A stretch of 64,000 nucleotides of DNA from NCBI GenBank assembly GCA_038380795.1, contig CM076266.1, forward strand, positions 14,220,001 to 14,284,000, in the 5' to 3' direction. Source of the stretch: Pyrocephalus nanus. Taxonomy: Eukaryota; Chordata; Aves; Passeriformes; Tyrannidae. The translations under genes and the position numbers were made by a program. Positions within the stretch are counted from its first letter, which is position 1; each line of letters begins with the position of its first letter. This document shows, one piece after another, positions 39,301 through 54,300 of the stretch. Under the pieces are notes generated by a model that was not told the origin of the DNA, searched no databases, and saw only the letters and a program-made list of their open reading frames with translations.

Positions 39301-42300
39301 CCACAATTACATTTCACATGATACAAAATAATTAAGGGATATAAGCCATAATTGTTCATGGCACAATCCAAGTTCTAACAGATGGGGATACGATGAAATT
39401 TACCCATGGGAAACCGATTTTGTAATTGTAGAGGTGGGTGTTTTCCATTTACTTCTGTATTTATTTTAGATGTATGTTTATATTTGTATAAACATTAAGG
39501 AAAAGAATCGTTTCATAACCTCTGGGTATTTTTACCATTTGTATAAAATACAGAAGTAATTGCTGCATACTTCTTAAAGAATAAAAGGAAAAAAAATTAA
39601 AACTCTTATTTTTCCCCACCCACGCATTTCTCTTTGCTTCATATATCCCAGCCCTCAGATTTCCCCTCCCTTTGCAAAAGCCTGGGAAAAGATTCACAAG
39701 CACATGTGAAAAATGATAGTTTCACATGACTGTAGACTGTAGTAGGTTCACATCCTTATTATGTAAATGAGTGGTTTTGGTTTGGGCGTCTCTTTTGTGG
39801 TTTTTGTGCAGATGGTTAAATACTTAAAGACAGTGGGCCAAATAGTTCCTACTGGAATTTCACTGGCTTTGGCTAAACTACACCAGGAATCGAAATAGGC
39901 TGTGGAACCAAAATCTACTTTTGCATATAATGAAACAGCAGCCAAATGGGTAATGGGATTGCTGCACAGTAGCAGAAAGGAAGAAGCAGCCATGAAGAGA
40001 TTTTGCTCTGTCTGTTCAGTAATTAATGAAGTACCTGGCAAAAAACAGATCTGAGAAACCTCGCCTAGCTCCTGGGATCTGCACTTCCTCCAGCCAGGTA
40101 AGCACAGAGCTGTGTGTGCTGGAGACTGATTAATTAGCCCAGGCCAGTTGTAAAATCTTTAGGAAACAAGTGGTGTCTGTTTTCTTCTGCACAGGATGCC
40201 AAGAGATGTATTTAAAGTGTGAGAGTCAAAGGTCAGTTTGACATCACATACCCCAAGAAAGAGCCCTCGCTTAGATCCCCGTTTCCTGTTAGAAATACTG
40301 TCTGTGAGCCGTGAAGCTGTTGTACTTGATAAGAGAAGGAGTAGGATTAATCTGCAGCAAGGAAAATTTAGGTTCAATATTATGAAAAATGTTGTAACTG
40401 TGAGATCACTTAAGCAAAGTAGCAGGCTGTCAGGGGAGACAGTCAAGGCTGGAAGTGACACTTTTCTATCAGTGCTGGTTGGGAGAATAATTAATAAGCA
40501 TTTCCCCGTGAAGGGGGAGTGGCACCCGGCTCCCCCAGAGGCCTCTGCCAAACCAAAGGAGCCGATGGATCTCATAGACACGCTGGGAGCTAATGCCTGT
40601 GTACAGATAAAATAGAGCTCTCTGAAAGGACTTTTCCAGCCTCTTCTCAGCTTGTGTTATGTATTCCAAATGTAAATTGAATGCAAATACTTTGAGCTGT
40701 TCGCCACAAAGCAGTTTACAATTTCCTACATCAAATCTGACCCACTGGAAATTTAGGGGCCCATAGTAATAGTTCATATGACTCTTTAGAAGCTAATTGG
40801 GTTAGAACAGCAAAAAGGTCTGCTCCAATCTTTATGATTTCTCATACCCATTTCTTATTTATTTTCACAAATTTCTTTTTTTAGTTTAGTAGTTCTAAGT
40901 TTTCAAGTGTTAACAAAGTTAATGAAGGTGTTAACATTGCATTCAGTGAGAAAATGCATAAGCTAGATGCACGGCTCAAGTTCTAAACATTCTGCTATGG
41001 TTTTTATATTCAAATTATTCGGGCTTATCTGCTTGCACTGAACCAGTGATAATAAGATATCTCTTTCTGCCTTTGTTCTGTAAAGACAAAATTTGTCACT
41101 TCCTACTGTTATACCCAAGTGCAGCAAATTGCAAAACAAATGCATTACCTCTACATTGTTTGGGGGATGCAGTGAGTGTTAAATTAGTTTTCAAAATCAG
41201 ATTACACGAGGTTAAATCTCAGTCCCTTATTTGTACCAACAAAATTGGCAAATCATCTTAACAAAGGGCCAAAGAATTATTGCCTTGTTAATAACAGAAA
41301 ATTTGAACTTGGCAGTTTTATAGATTGGCCTGTGTCTAAAAACCTTTAGTAAAGGTTGTTCTCCACTATCTCCAGTGGAGTGGTGCTTCATAAAAGCAAA
41401 CATTCATTTTGTCCACCAACAGGGATTTTGGCAAAGTAAAAGGAGGCATGGAAAACATGGTATTTAATCCATAGCTTTCCGTCTACTGCACCCTACAGAG
41501 CCACAACCCAGGGAACCAGAAGAAAGAGATCAAAAGGCTTTAAAAATGTCAGGCAACAGGATCTCATTTAAATTATTAGGTGAGATGCCCTCTTGATTTT
41601 GACAGTAACAAAACATATCACGTAGCCTGTTTTCTTCTCTCCCTTTGTGCTGATTTTGACAGGCTAGTGCAAATTGCCTGTAGAAATTGTATTTCTGCTT
41701 TCCAGCATCACTTTGGACATCATTTGAAAACATGTTTTTGTAAAACAATATAATATTCAAAGGTATTTGAATCATGTAGAAGCTGGAGGATTTGTAACAG
41801 ATTCTTAGGCAGTATTAACTGAAATAAAAAATTTGACCAAAAAACCCAGAAACCTGCCTTAGGTGAAGCTGATAAGTACTTGAGGAATATAAGAAGGCTC
41901 ATCTCTAATTCTGTTAAGGGATTCAGCTTTAAGAACTGGGCATTTCTAATTCACATACCTACGGTAAAAGGGGTTTTTTGGGTTTCCAACAATTGAAATT
42001 GAAACAATCATATAAGAAGAGAGGGGTTTTTTTTCTTGTTATTTGTGTTGGCTTTATTGCAGAAAGATAGATACAGTTCCAACCTGATGTCATACTGTGG
42101 AACATTAAAATCTTTCTTTCTTCCAAGCTCTGTGTGCAACCTCTATGCTGCTAAATCCTTGTGCATGAGTAGTCTCACTGACGTCAGCAAAAGCAGGGCT
42201 GTGCAGTCTAATTCTTAAAATACATCGTGTACATATAAATTCTTCCTGCTGTCGTTTTTATCTCAAGTTTTGTATGGTGAAGCATATGGCCTTAATATGA

Positions 42301-45300
42301 GACTGGCTGAATATTAAACTATCTTACTGAGTAATTCATGTTTCTAAATCGTATGAATAGGGGATAGTACTGATTTAATAGAGCACCAATCAGTCAAGAC
42401 TTATGTGCTTAAAATGAAAGAAATACAAATACAAGGTCATCAATATACACATGATTAAAGATCACACTTAAAAGCAATTTTCACCATGCCTCCTAATCAT
42501 GGGTTTGGGTTTCCGTGTGTCTGTGCATATGAAGAGTGGGCTGAAATAAGGGAAAAGAAGGTCTCAGCACCATTCTCTGTTCCTTACTTCTCTCAAGGCC
42601 TTTGGGATTCTTTTACAGAATAACAGGGATATTGCAGATAAGGAAAACAGAATGGCTTAATTTTAGGATTCAATTCATATGAAACCATTTTCACTTACCT
42701 TATAGCAACTCCCTGATTTTCTTCTCACAAATATGTTGTCTAAATGCAGATGGTCAGGAAACTGCAAAAGTGTAGTGAGCAGGACTCACATCCCTAAGGA
42801 TTAAAAGCATCAGGAGACAAAATGCATGTTGGAGAGGGGCAAACTTAAGTTCTAGGTGTAAAGGGCACTGGTCATACTGAATGAAAGGCATTTCACATCC
42901 AGAATACCTCACCACAGTGAAGTGTTTGCTAATGTGCTTGCTTCCTCTCATGTTGCCCCAGGTATCTAAGGCAATTCCTACCTGGCAAATGGAGGGAGAG
43001 TAATTTATAACGTGACAGACTCACGCTAAGGCTGGCAGGGAATATCGTTAACCTCACAAGTCTTGATGTGACTGAAGAGGCTCGAGATCTGTATGGGAGA
43101 CAAGCCGGAAAATTAACAGCCTCATTAATCAAATCACAGTGTTTTGACAACTTCATGGTGTGTATGCAATCTATCCTGTGTACAATTTAGCTAAGACTTT
43201 TATGCAACAAGATTTTTTTTGCAATATCTTTATGTGAAAAGACTCCACCTCACAGCACAATTACTGGATTGTATGCTGATTGTTAAAGAGGGAAAAAGCA
43301 TAGTAAGCTGAGATTCAAACAGAAATTCCTGCTGGGATTATGAAGGAGGTAGCATATCTCCTTGTTTCTATTTGATTTTACTGACTGAAGTATAATCACC
43401 ATCATCACTTATTTAGAAAGTCTGGAGGAAAGATGGCCAACCTCTCACACCTGAGCTCAGGGACAGGAAATACTCCTCTTCAAAGAATTTCTTCTTTGAA
43501 TCTATTTGCCCAATGTGTTTAGTCAAAGTGAAAAAAGTGTGGATAACCTGTGGGCACCATGCCTCGACACAGCAGAGTGTGCCCTTCAGATTACCAGTTC
43601 TCCAAAGCAACAGGTCACTCAGGGTAATTCAAAGTAATTCTGAGTCCCACAGATGTCAAACAATCATTTTCTGCTTAAATACAGACTGTGCCCCAAATCC
43701 TTTGTTTTTCAGTCTCCTTGTAAGTACCTATCTTAAGGAGCTTAGGGATACATGGTTGCCTCTTCTGCACCTGGGGATTTATGCAGAAGACTTATTAATA
43801 CTTTTGACTATTAATTGTATAAATCCCTACACATCTAGGCAAGGCTACATCACTGAGTATTTCTGGGTTTTAAAGAAATGTTATTTCTTGTTATAATGTG
43901 CTTAGTAGAACAAGGCTTGATGTAGTGACAAGAGTAGCCAAATGCTGTATTTCACTGTGAACGTTTTGAAAGGGAGGCTCACAAAAAATACATAGTATTT
44001 TAGGTCTCTTTGTCCTTCTTTCTCATTGTCCCTCTTCAAAGGTAAAAATTTGAAATCAAAGCTAAAAAGGGTTAGAAACAAGAATTCAGAACTGTCAAGC
44101 TAAATATATCTATTTACAAAACATGTATTGAATCACAAAATGAATGACAGTGTTGTTAGTACTGTAGCCATTTCAGTTCATCCACTGCCTTCAAACCCTT
44201 TCAGGGAAATATCAATATCTGATTTGCCAGTCTGGAAAGCTGAGGCACAGGAAAGTTAGCTAACACTTGGCTTCACTGAATAGTGATGGCGGAGGAACAG
44301 AGCCTGTGCTTTCAGCCTCCTGTCCAGTCTCTGCCCATTTTTCCCTGTCAACTCCTATCTCCCTAAATGACCTAACTAAGCCCCATCCTACTGAGGGCCA
44401 TCTAGGCCCACATTTGCAGCATGAAATCTCAGCTCTCTCTCTAATCTCACAGCTTTATGGCCCTGTTAACTACTGTGTGAACAGCACAGAGCTGTAACAA
44501 AACAGAAAGTATGCAGCTAACTGAACAGGCAACCCCTGGGCAGCCCAATTCCTTTCCAATGCTCCTGCCTTCCCAGCCAGTGGCTCTCAAGAAAGCAGAA
44601 TAACTCTCAGCTTCCAACCTGTCACAGGTTGAACATTTGCATCTGCGCTGCAATCACAGACATGACTGCGGCATCCACAGTGGTGCCAAATTCTTACCCA
44701 GCTAGCGGCAAAGCTGTGGTGGCATAGGATTTATTGTTCCTGGTGGAAATATTCAGCACTGAGCAGAGTCTATGGCATTATTAGTACCTCAGCCAGTTAA
44801 TAAAAATAGTTCAGACATGTGTCCCTATGTTGTAATCACATCTCCAAATGCAAGAATAGCGTTTTTTGGTGGAGTTTATCGCTGCTCTGAGCAGCACCAT
44901 TAACAAGCAATACTGTGATTTTGCCAGAGCACAATGCTGCATAGAAACTTAGGTTCTTTCCAGCTGATATATCCTTTTGTTGCTGGCATGAGACGTGTTT
45001 CTATGATCCTTATCCCCGTGGGGAAAAAAGATGCAATCCTTCATCAGTTCCTCTATTATCCCTCGCTAGTTCTGATTTTTGTGAATTCCCAGGTGAAGTT
45101 TTTACAGGGGAGAAGGACTAAGGTTTGAAATATTTCTCAAAGTTGTCTGGCTGGAGTGGTTCCTATATTAGGCATGCAGCAATCATGGAAGGACAGAGGG
45201 CACTTTGTGGTATCTCTTTGAGAAGAAATGTTCAGTAATTGAGGAAAAGCTGAAATATGGGATGTTTTATGCCAAATATGTGACAATTCAATTCAGTGGA

Positions 45301-48300
45301 GCTGTTTCAGGAATCTATTCGTCACAACATGTGTTGGTACAGTGAGTCAGACAGGATTGTGCCTCTCCAATGGTCTGTTAGTCTCCTAACATCCCTTTGT
45401 TCAGAGAGAGAGAAAGAGGGACTGGTTTTACAGCACCCATGAGACCAAATTCAGGTTAAAGCTAATGAGGAATGTGTATGTTTAATTTGTTAAAGGGTTT
45501 TTCTGCATGTTTCAGGAAAGGGGGAGGGAGGTATTACCGTTTCCCCCTTGTAATAAAAAACAGGATCCTGTGTCTTGAAAATGTTTACAGTCTAACAAAA
45601 TGAGGTTATGTTACGTTATAAAATTTTAAAGGGGGACTACGCACTGACACCTAGCTCAACAGCAGGGAACCCATGAGTTGTTCAGACAGGAGTTGTTTGT
45701 TTGTGTTTTTTATTTTGAAATTTTGAAAATAATGTTTCAGGTTGAGAAAAAAAAGTACTTGTGTCACAAAGTTTGAGATACTTCCAACGACAGACCCTCC
45801 CCCTGCCAGGTACCAGCAGTTTTATTCAGAGTAGGGGCTGAACACAATGCATGTACCACCTGGCTCAAAGCTGGGTAGGTTTTTGGTCATTTGGGTATTT
45901 TAGCACTGAGAGAGCAAATCTGCAGGTTTACTTTTCACTACCACGCTACAAGGTGGCAGTGTGTGGCGGTATGGCTGGTGCAGGACAGCTCCAGAAGTGC
46001 ACCATGAGCCCTGCGGGGCAGCACCCTGGGTGCTGCACCACAGCTTGGACACAGCATCAGGAGGGTTAGCAACAGAAGGATGGAGGCTGTGCTGCCAAAA
46101 GGAGTCCTTCTGTACAAGTCAGACATCTCTGTCAGCCAGCTCAGGAGGCTCTAAGTGAGGAAAGGGATGGGGTGTTATCTCATTTCCTTTCCAGACTTCC
46201 TACTACTGTTTTGGGCAAATTTATACCTTTAAGAATGCATAAGGCAAACAAACCTTGTTCTCCCTAGTGTGTGAAAGCCTGTCTTTTGCATTATTAAACC
46301 ATAAAGGAAAGCCTGGCATTATCTCACTCAGATTCTCTGCACGTACAAGAGAATCCGGCCCAAATACATTTCACAGCTTGTCTGTCTGAGTTAGTGTGCT
46401 GCTTGCCTGAGTGAAGGAGAGAATCAATGCTTAATACCACAGAGTCTTATACAGATTGCTCTTGTATGCTTATCACCAGTAACTAGACAAACAAAAGTAA
46501 AAGTATTTATAGATACCTACTGGACGTGTAAACTAAACAAAAGCCATCCATTCAGGATTTTATCCATTTAATTGCAGAGTAAGTGCTTTCATCAGCTGTA
46601 TAATGGTTTATTGACTTTCAAGGCTTATTTATTGTAATGATTAAAGAAGACTTAGAACACCACTCTCTTATGGGTTACAAAAGGAGAAAAGTTGCGACAC
46701 CATTTATGTTTGCAATTCATTGAGTTACTTACAGGTCCCCTTGATCTATCAGGTAATACAGTGTTACAGCTCCATTTCACACTGTCCATTTCCCTAAGCA
46801 GAAAGCAGGGACAGAAGTCTGACCCATGAAATGCAGAAGACAAATCAACATCATTATCCTATACTTTCTTGGACCCAGTAACAGCTCTTTCCCAAAGACT
46901 GTCTTTTTTTAGATCACAGCTGTCGAAGCAGCCTATACAAGGATGGGAGAGTGGTTCTAGGAGAACATTACTGCTGACCTCAAAAGCAGCAATTTCTGTG
47001 AGTGTGTTACTCCTGACTTAGGTTTTGCACTGCCCTGATTTCAAAGACAGGGGTCATCTCACAGCCATGCAGCTCCAAACAAGATTTAGCCTCCACTGAG
47101 TATAGGTCCAAACGCTCAGCAGATTTAAGAGAGAGTATGTCTCAAGAAGTTGCACTGATGAGGGAGGAAAAGGAAGTGGAAAGAAGACAAACTTGGTCCC
47201 ATTTAATGAATACTTCCTTGACATTTGTGCAGCTCCCGCTGGGGATTTGAGCTGGCACGCATGTATGCAGTGTGGTCCCAATTACTGAAGCCATGAGCTG
47301 TGTATGTGTTTGTGTTGTGTGGATGTCCATTACCCTGCTTGCTTTCACAAATAAGTACTAAGTACCAAAAGAAAATGAAGCAAAATTTTTTAGTAGACAC
47401 TTGTGAGTTGTGGTAGGTTTTCCACCTAATTTTCCATTTTAAGTTAGCATAGGGCAATGCACCTCAGATGCAATGCCACTAAACTCTAAATTTATACCAG
47501 AGATGATGCTGATCTGCTGTGCACATTTTCCTTCCTGTAAGTCATTATCACATGCCTCTCTTTCTAAGAAAGACATTTTTATGAGAGGTGGATCACTGGG
47601 GTGGGTTTTTTGCATGGCTGGTTTGCCCCACATTCAAGCTATAACAATGCAGTTTCACTGGGCGCTGGGTCATATGGCTGACCTCAGCTAACAAGCTGTT
47701 CCTGTTTTTAGGCTACTGGGAATGTTTATTGGCCACTGTTTTCCTCCTTTCTAAACACGTAGTTATTTCTCAAGACCCTTATAAATCATAAGGTCAAAAA
47801 CCCCATAAAAACTGTGACGTTCTCTGTGATATAGGATACAAATGAGCTAAACTCAGGCTTAGCAGCTTTAAACATCTATGGTATATTTTATCATAATAGA
47901 AATACATTCATTTAAGTTATATATACTTTTTAGTTCAAGGATACACACAATAAAATGGCAATAAAGTTACTCAATGGGACAAACTTTTAGGTACTGATAT
48001 TTCAAATCGGTGCAGTTTAACTGTGAGCTCTATTACAAAAGCAATGTACTGTAACTCTGTATGAAGCTGAGTTTAAGAGAAATAGTGATCTGTTTGCAGT
48101 AACTATTAAGTAATCATGTACTTTATAAGAAAATGATGCTGAGGGTAATATTGAATTTCCTAGTGTGAATTTCAAGAGCAGATCTCAGGGAATGTCTCTG
48201 TACTCATGTCTTGGATTGACACACTGATGTGTGCAAAACCCAACTTACACCTGTAAGAAAATGCATAAGTTATCAATAGGAGTTTTATTTATAATGTCTC

Positions 48301-51300
48301 TACTGAAATTAGACAAAAAATTGGTAGATAAGAGTTAGTAGCAATTACTATAGTTAAATTTGTGTAAAGGTTTTCACTCTGCCTCCCAGTTCTCATATAC
48401 TTTAGTGGTTTTGAAATGTACATCTTCCAGGCTGAAAGTTTCCCAGGCTGCCTCTCTGCTTGAGAATGAACTTTGGAAAGAGACATCTGAAATGATTCAG
48501 GTCTTTTTCTGTAGAAAGAGTATAAAAAATATACACACAGAAACACACACATACGTGCATACACACATTCCAAAAGAGAGGAAGACAAACCGTGGGACTT
48601 TTTCAAGCAGCTTTTCAGACACACTTACTAAGATCAGAAGGCTGGAATTTGAAAGCACCGTCCTTGAGTAAATGTTCCTTGCACTGCTCTTAGGAAATAT
48701 CATTTAGATTTCACAAAGCCAGGGCTCCTTTAAAGTTGCCAACTATAAGGATTACTCATGCAGCTTAAGGGTTGTTTGTTAAAGTGGCAATGTACACAAC
48801 CAAATGATTTTGTGCTGAGATAACATGAGACGTGCAGACTTGGTAAGTGGGTTGATCTCTGAACTACAAATGTTTCTTATTCAGCTTTGTGTGCCTCCTG
48901 TGCCAGAGAGCACTCCTAGATGCTGCGGCCAGGCACTTTGTCTTTGCAAGTTTGTAATATATGAAAGAAGTAAGGAGAGATGGTTTTCATCTGTAAGTGC
49001 TAAAAAAAGTCTGCCAAAGGTCTTCTCAGCATTGTGAGAATATTTACCTAATAATGTCACATATTTCACACACTTTAGGACTCTGTTTTCAATACAAGAA
49101 AGCCTTGAAAGTTTTGATCTCCCTTGTGTAATTTAAACTCTTTTCCTTGATGATAGCTTAAGGAAGTCTACCCCTCCTTCCCCCACTAAAAATCCACGGG
49201 AAAAGCCCTAATACATGCACAGAATGAAACACTGAGAAGTCAAAAGTTTCAAAGCCAAAGCTGTAGTTTTTTCCAATAACTCCACTTGTTTGTACAAATA
49301 TCTAGCCATGTGGCTATATATGGGGTTGAGATACAGTCTCAGCAAAGAATCAATCCACTCATTTACATGTGCCACATTTTCAGGCAAAGAGGACAAATTG
49401 CAGTCATTTATATCAGTACAGACTAGGTACATGAAGACACTAATCCCACAGTGGATTTTTCACTTGGCCAAAGGTCTACCCAAAGGCCATGTGATGCAGA
49501 AGTCTCAAGAAACAGAACAACACTGAGAAATATTGAGTTCCAAGGGCCTAACACTGCATCCTTAATATTCTCTTAATATGGTTCCTAACTGGAAATAAAT
49601 GAAAATACCTATCATTTTCCTGCATTTACAGAGATTCAGGACATGGTTGCTATGGAAGAAAATTGCCATAACTTCTGTTCTAAAGCTGATATGTACGTCT
49701 GCAATTTCCTTTTTCCTTTAGCCTCTTTTAGTTTCATTAATTATAGGTATTGGTCAGAGAGGTTGTAGACAGCCCACAAGGGACAAATATCTGAGTTTCA
49801 AAAGTGTGGAACTTATTTTATGTTCTGAACTTTCACAGTTTTTGTGGAAAGCTAACATCTACCTAATACTTTTAAAAGTCGAGTTCCTAAGGTTATGATT
49901 AATATACTACATAGATCCCAACAGGGTAATTACAAATTAATCAGCAGTTCAAAACTCCCAAATGGAGTACTAGAAGGTTGCCATCACTTTAAAGCATTCC
50001 TTTTCTACTTTCATGGAAAAAAAAAAGAAATCACAACCGATTCTGAACTTCATTTGATACAATTCTTTCTCTGTTCTTTAGGCCTTCGAGGAAGCAAAAC
50101 CGAAGCTTACCAATTAGGCAGGCTTTTTAGTGAATGCTAACAGCACTAATCCAACCACAAATCATTAAACTAGTTAGCTGAAAAAATCATTTAATGGTTA
50201 TAGAGGTATACAGCAGTGTGAGTGTGTATATATGCATGAGTCTCTGTATGCAGGTAATTTAGTCTAGTTCTCCTACGGAAATCACACAAACCTATTTGTG
50301 ATTCTGTGTGAGACTTTGCAACCCCTTCTTTCAGTCATTCCATGGCTCAGGAAAACTTCCAAGTTTCAAGCCTCTGTTAAGAAGCTTTATTTGAAACCCA
50401 CAGAAGCCACTAGGAATCTTTCCATTATTTCAGGAAGAGCTCTTATATTTAAAACACGGTATCTGGCTATCGAGGCTTTGTTCCTTGGTGTTTGCAAAAT
50501 TTCCATAAGACTGCTGGCACTCAGTCTCTCTCTTCTGTCTCCACATATGTAAAAATAGAATGACAACTTTACCTCAGAGGAATGTTGCAAAGCTTCGCTT
50601 ATAAACAGATTGGCATACTTGGGTGAAGTTGCTCAACTAACGAGAAGTGTTCTGATTGATGGGCATCTCCTGGGAGGTCATAGAAACAAAAACAAGCCAT
50701 ATAGTCGAGGTTTTGGGCATGTTTTGTTTTGGGTTTTTTTTTTGCTTGCAAAAGCCTACTCTTATGCAAGACGGCTGCTTGTGTCATCTTTTTTCCTCTC
50801 TTATCACGCAGAATATTTTTCCAAATCTAACCTTGTCAAATTAGTGGCTAAATACCAAACTAAGCCAAAGCATAACCCTCACACCTGAAATGTCCACGGG
50901 GAGGAATCTGAGGTACAGTGAGTAATAATGAAATTAGTTTTTTAAAAGTGTAATTTTTTTCCAGTGAGACACCTAAGCTGTCTCAATGTAGATAAAGTAA
51001 CCACCAAACAACCAGCAAAAATTAGACTGCATTTCATTTTGTGAAGAACACTGGAAAGTTGGCAAGAGGTAAGATTTTGCAGTGAAATAGGGAAGTGAAC
51101 AAGTTGTAAATGACTCTAATATCTTCCAGATGGCATATTTTACTTGGGAACTGAGTTTAGAGTAATTAGAGGCATGTGAATTTCCTATAAATACTAAACT
51201 TCACCAGTTTGACACTAGAAAGCTCCTTCGTCTCTGAAGTCTTTAAACTGCTAAGTGTTTCTTTTTCCCCCACTTAAAGTGGAAGTCAAGCATTTGTAAA

Positions 51301-54300
51301 TTTGTCTTATTTGACAGACAGAAACCTTTTCCATGAGATGATAGCATTTTTCTATGCCAGAAAGTTATGAACTGAAGTTCCTCACTGAAGAGGTTTAAAA
51401 TTGAATGTTTCTTCCCAGAAGAGATTTTCTTTTTTATATACTGGGATCATTATATTATAATTTATTACAGTTTATGGCAAGCAGTGAAATCAGTGGAATT
51501 TGCCCTAACTTCAAGATCAAATCTTTTCATTGGTAAAATGCTTTTTGCAGATAGAAGTGCTGAAGACCTTAGCAGATGAATTTTGCTTTTACTTCCCCTA
51601 GGACACTGCAATACTAAAATGGCAAAACCTGATCCATAACCTCTGATTCTTCTTCATTTTCTGCATGACATTGTTTCATACATTCCAAAACGTGAATCCT
51701 GGTGTTCTCATTTCTGTTGAAGCATTTTCCAGATTTTATTTTGTATAAATAAAATAGAACTAAGTAAATACAAGGTAAAATATTCTGTCACCGCTTGCAT
51801 CCTCTTTAGCCATATATCAGTGTAAACTGACTTAGATCCATTGACATAAAGGGGCTAATCTCATTTGCAGCAGCTAAAGATCTGTCTTCTGTTCTCAGTG
51901 GAGCTGTATAGATAAAAGTGCAGATACAATCTTGCTCATTTAGTTCAGATCTTCAGTTCTGCCAGTCCCAGGTATTCAGAAGGCATGAGGCAAACAACCA
52001 GGAGCATGTGATAAGATGAGGAATAATCGTATTTTAAAATAGGAATTATTATTTTTATTACTTCTGGGCTTTGAAATTTTAGTGGTTAAGGTATGTTGCA
52101 TTTCAGACTCCTTTGTTCAACAGAGAATTAAAAGCTTAATTTCAAAATGAAAGGGCAAATCGCTATGCATTCAATGATTCCAGAAACCAATGTAATAACA
52201 AAACTGTTGCTAACATTAGCTGGAATCAAACTGTTACAGTGGGTAACTGTAGACCTTCATCGATGCCTTTGTTACATCTTTTCTCTTTTTCACTGCAGCA
52301 TTGTCTTGTACTGAAATAGACCCTTAGTAGTTCATTCTTAATGGAGACCCACTATCAGTTAATGGCATTAGTAAATTACTGAACAGTGGCCAAATCCCAA
52401 TGGCCTTATTCCCAGAAATCTTTTACACTGACAGGACCTTTGTATGAGTAACTTCAGTGAATTTTGGCCCTGGGTGAAGACCATAAAAACACCAGCTCAC
52501 AAAAGACCAATGGAAACAAAGGCTCCCCAAACTGACAGTAAATTACAAATCATTATTTGATTGCAAATTGTGTATTTAAATATCCAGGACTTTAGAGAAC
52601 CCTGGTATTTAGATGACATGTTCTCTCCTTCAGGAGATTTCATCCCCACCATGAATCCACTAATAGCTAAACCAGTTTAAAAGCCTCCTGCCATGGGCAC
52701 TGCCTCCCAGCTCCCCCTTTCTTACAGTTTGAAATGCCTGGCTGATCCTAATTCAACTGTGTGTCCATACGTGGATTTGAGGAAAAAAGGGAGAAAGGGA
52801 GAAAGGGGCAGGGGGGTAGGAGAGGGGGTGGAGCAGGAATGGAAAGAGAGATGGAAGTACAGAAAGAAAGGAAGAATGGAAGAAAGGAAGAAAGGAAAGA
52901 AAGGAAAGAAGGAAAGAAAGGAGAGAAAGGAAGAAAGGAAAGAAAGGAAGAAAGAGAGAAAGAAAGAAAAGAAAGAAAGGTCACTTCACTCATCCTGTTA
53001 AAAACACGACCACACCAACAATTGGCCTGGCAGGATGGAAAAAATAATCTCCACTGGGAAGACTGTATTGAGTGATGGGAGCAAGCAGCCAGGCAGGAGT
53101 GCAACATGCAGGACCCCATGGCACACTTGAAAGGGGCTAGGAAAGGAAAAAAACCCTTCAGTTCCCATGCCACCTGGTGACTAGAGAGTACCTGTTCCCT
53201 GCTTAGACTTGTTGCGGACACAGCAGTCACTCAGGATCCTCCAAGGTCCACATGCTGCTTTCACCTCCATCAAGGTGTGTTTTGAGGCCCGTGTGTGAGC
53301 CCTTGGTGCAGATACCTGCACTGACAGTCCCTACAGGGAAGGCTGTAGACTGTAGCTCCACAGAATGGGGCAGCCCCTCAATGCCCATTAGATGGGTCAC
53401 CTTCCAGGAGGCCCTGGAGAGCAGTCAGGCTCTAAAGAGGAGGCTCAGATGGAGAGAAACTCAGCAGATGCTGAGGTTCCAGGCAGAAAATCAGCCCATT
53501 TGGGGCTGTGCTTCATTTTTTATTTTTAACAACATGTACTTCTTTTTCTTGTTCCTAATAAACTGGGATTAAGGTTGGTGTCCCTCAAGTGCCTGCAGCT
53601 CCTAAGCTTTTAGCTCTGGGATACAGATTGCCTTATGCCACAAGCACTGCAGTAAATCCCACACCTCTAGCCCTCAGTAACTAATGGGGCACAAAGCCAC
53701 AGTGCAGAACAACTCGAAACTCTTTATTTAGATTTCCTTTTGCAATGCCTTCTGTTCAGCTAAAATGGAGCCCTTTGAGAAATAAAAAAAGAAAATTCTT
53801 TATAAAATAAAGGCAAACGAAAGAAACATACTAAGAAGAAAATTCCCAGAACAAAAGATAGTCCCAGAATTAACCAGGGTGGATGATTTGTGTCATGGAG
53901 AAATTTAGCAGCTTGGTGGATGTGGAATCAGAGTGATAAAAGAAACAGACACTTGGAAAATTTTTTCATTTTAACAGGTGAATAGCCAAAGTACTCATAA
54001 CAACCCTATAGATCATAGTAGGCTGCAGAAAAATATGGCATACTCAGATGTAAATTGTAGTTGTATATGCTTCACTGATTGCTTCATAAAGTTAAATGGC
54101 AGATATTTACACTTCAGATGAGTTCTGCCTATTTCTTGGGAAGGAATTTTTTTAGGCAAAAGGTGTAAGATGTCACTGCCCTAGTAATAGGAAAATGTGT
54201 AGCTTGGCAGGGTGACTGGCTTCAGCAGTAGATGGGGCTTTCCAGCATTTTCATTTGCTTTCTGCAGTACAAAGTGCATTTCAGGGGTAGTCAGCATGTC

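Noticed and set aside
52693..53230. Overlapping 100-160 codon frames in the purine tract
   Set aside because: The products are lysine/glutamate-rich on one strand and serine/phenylalanine/leucine-rich on the other, the direct result of (GAAA)n repeats.
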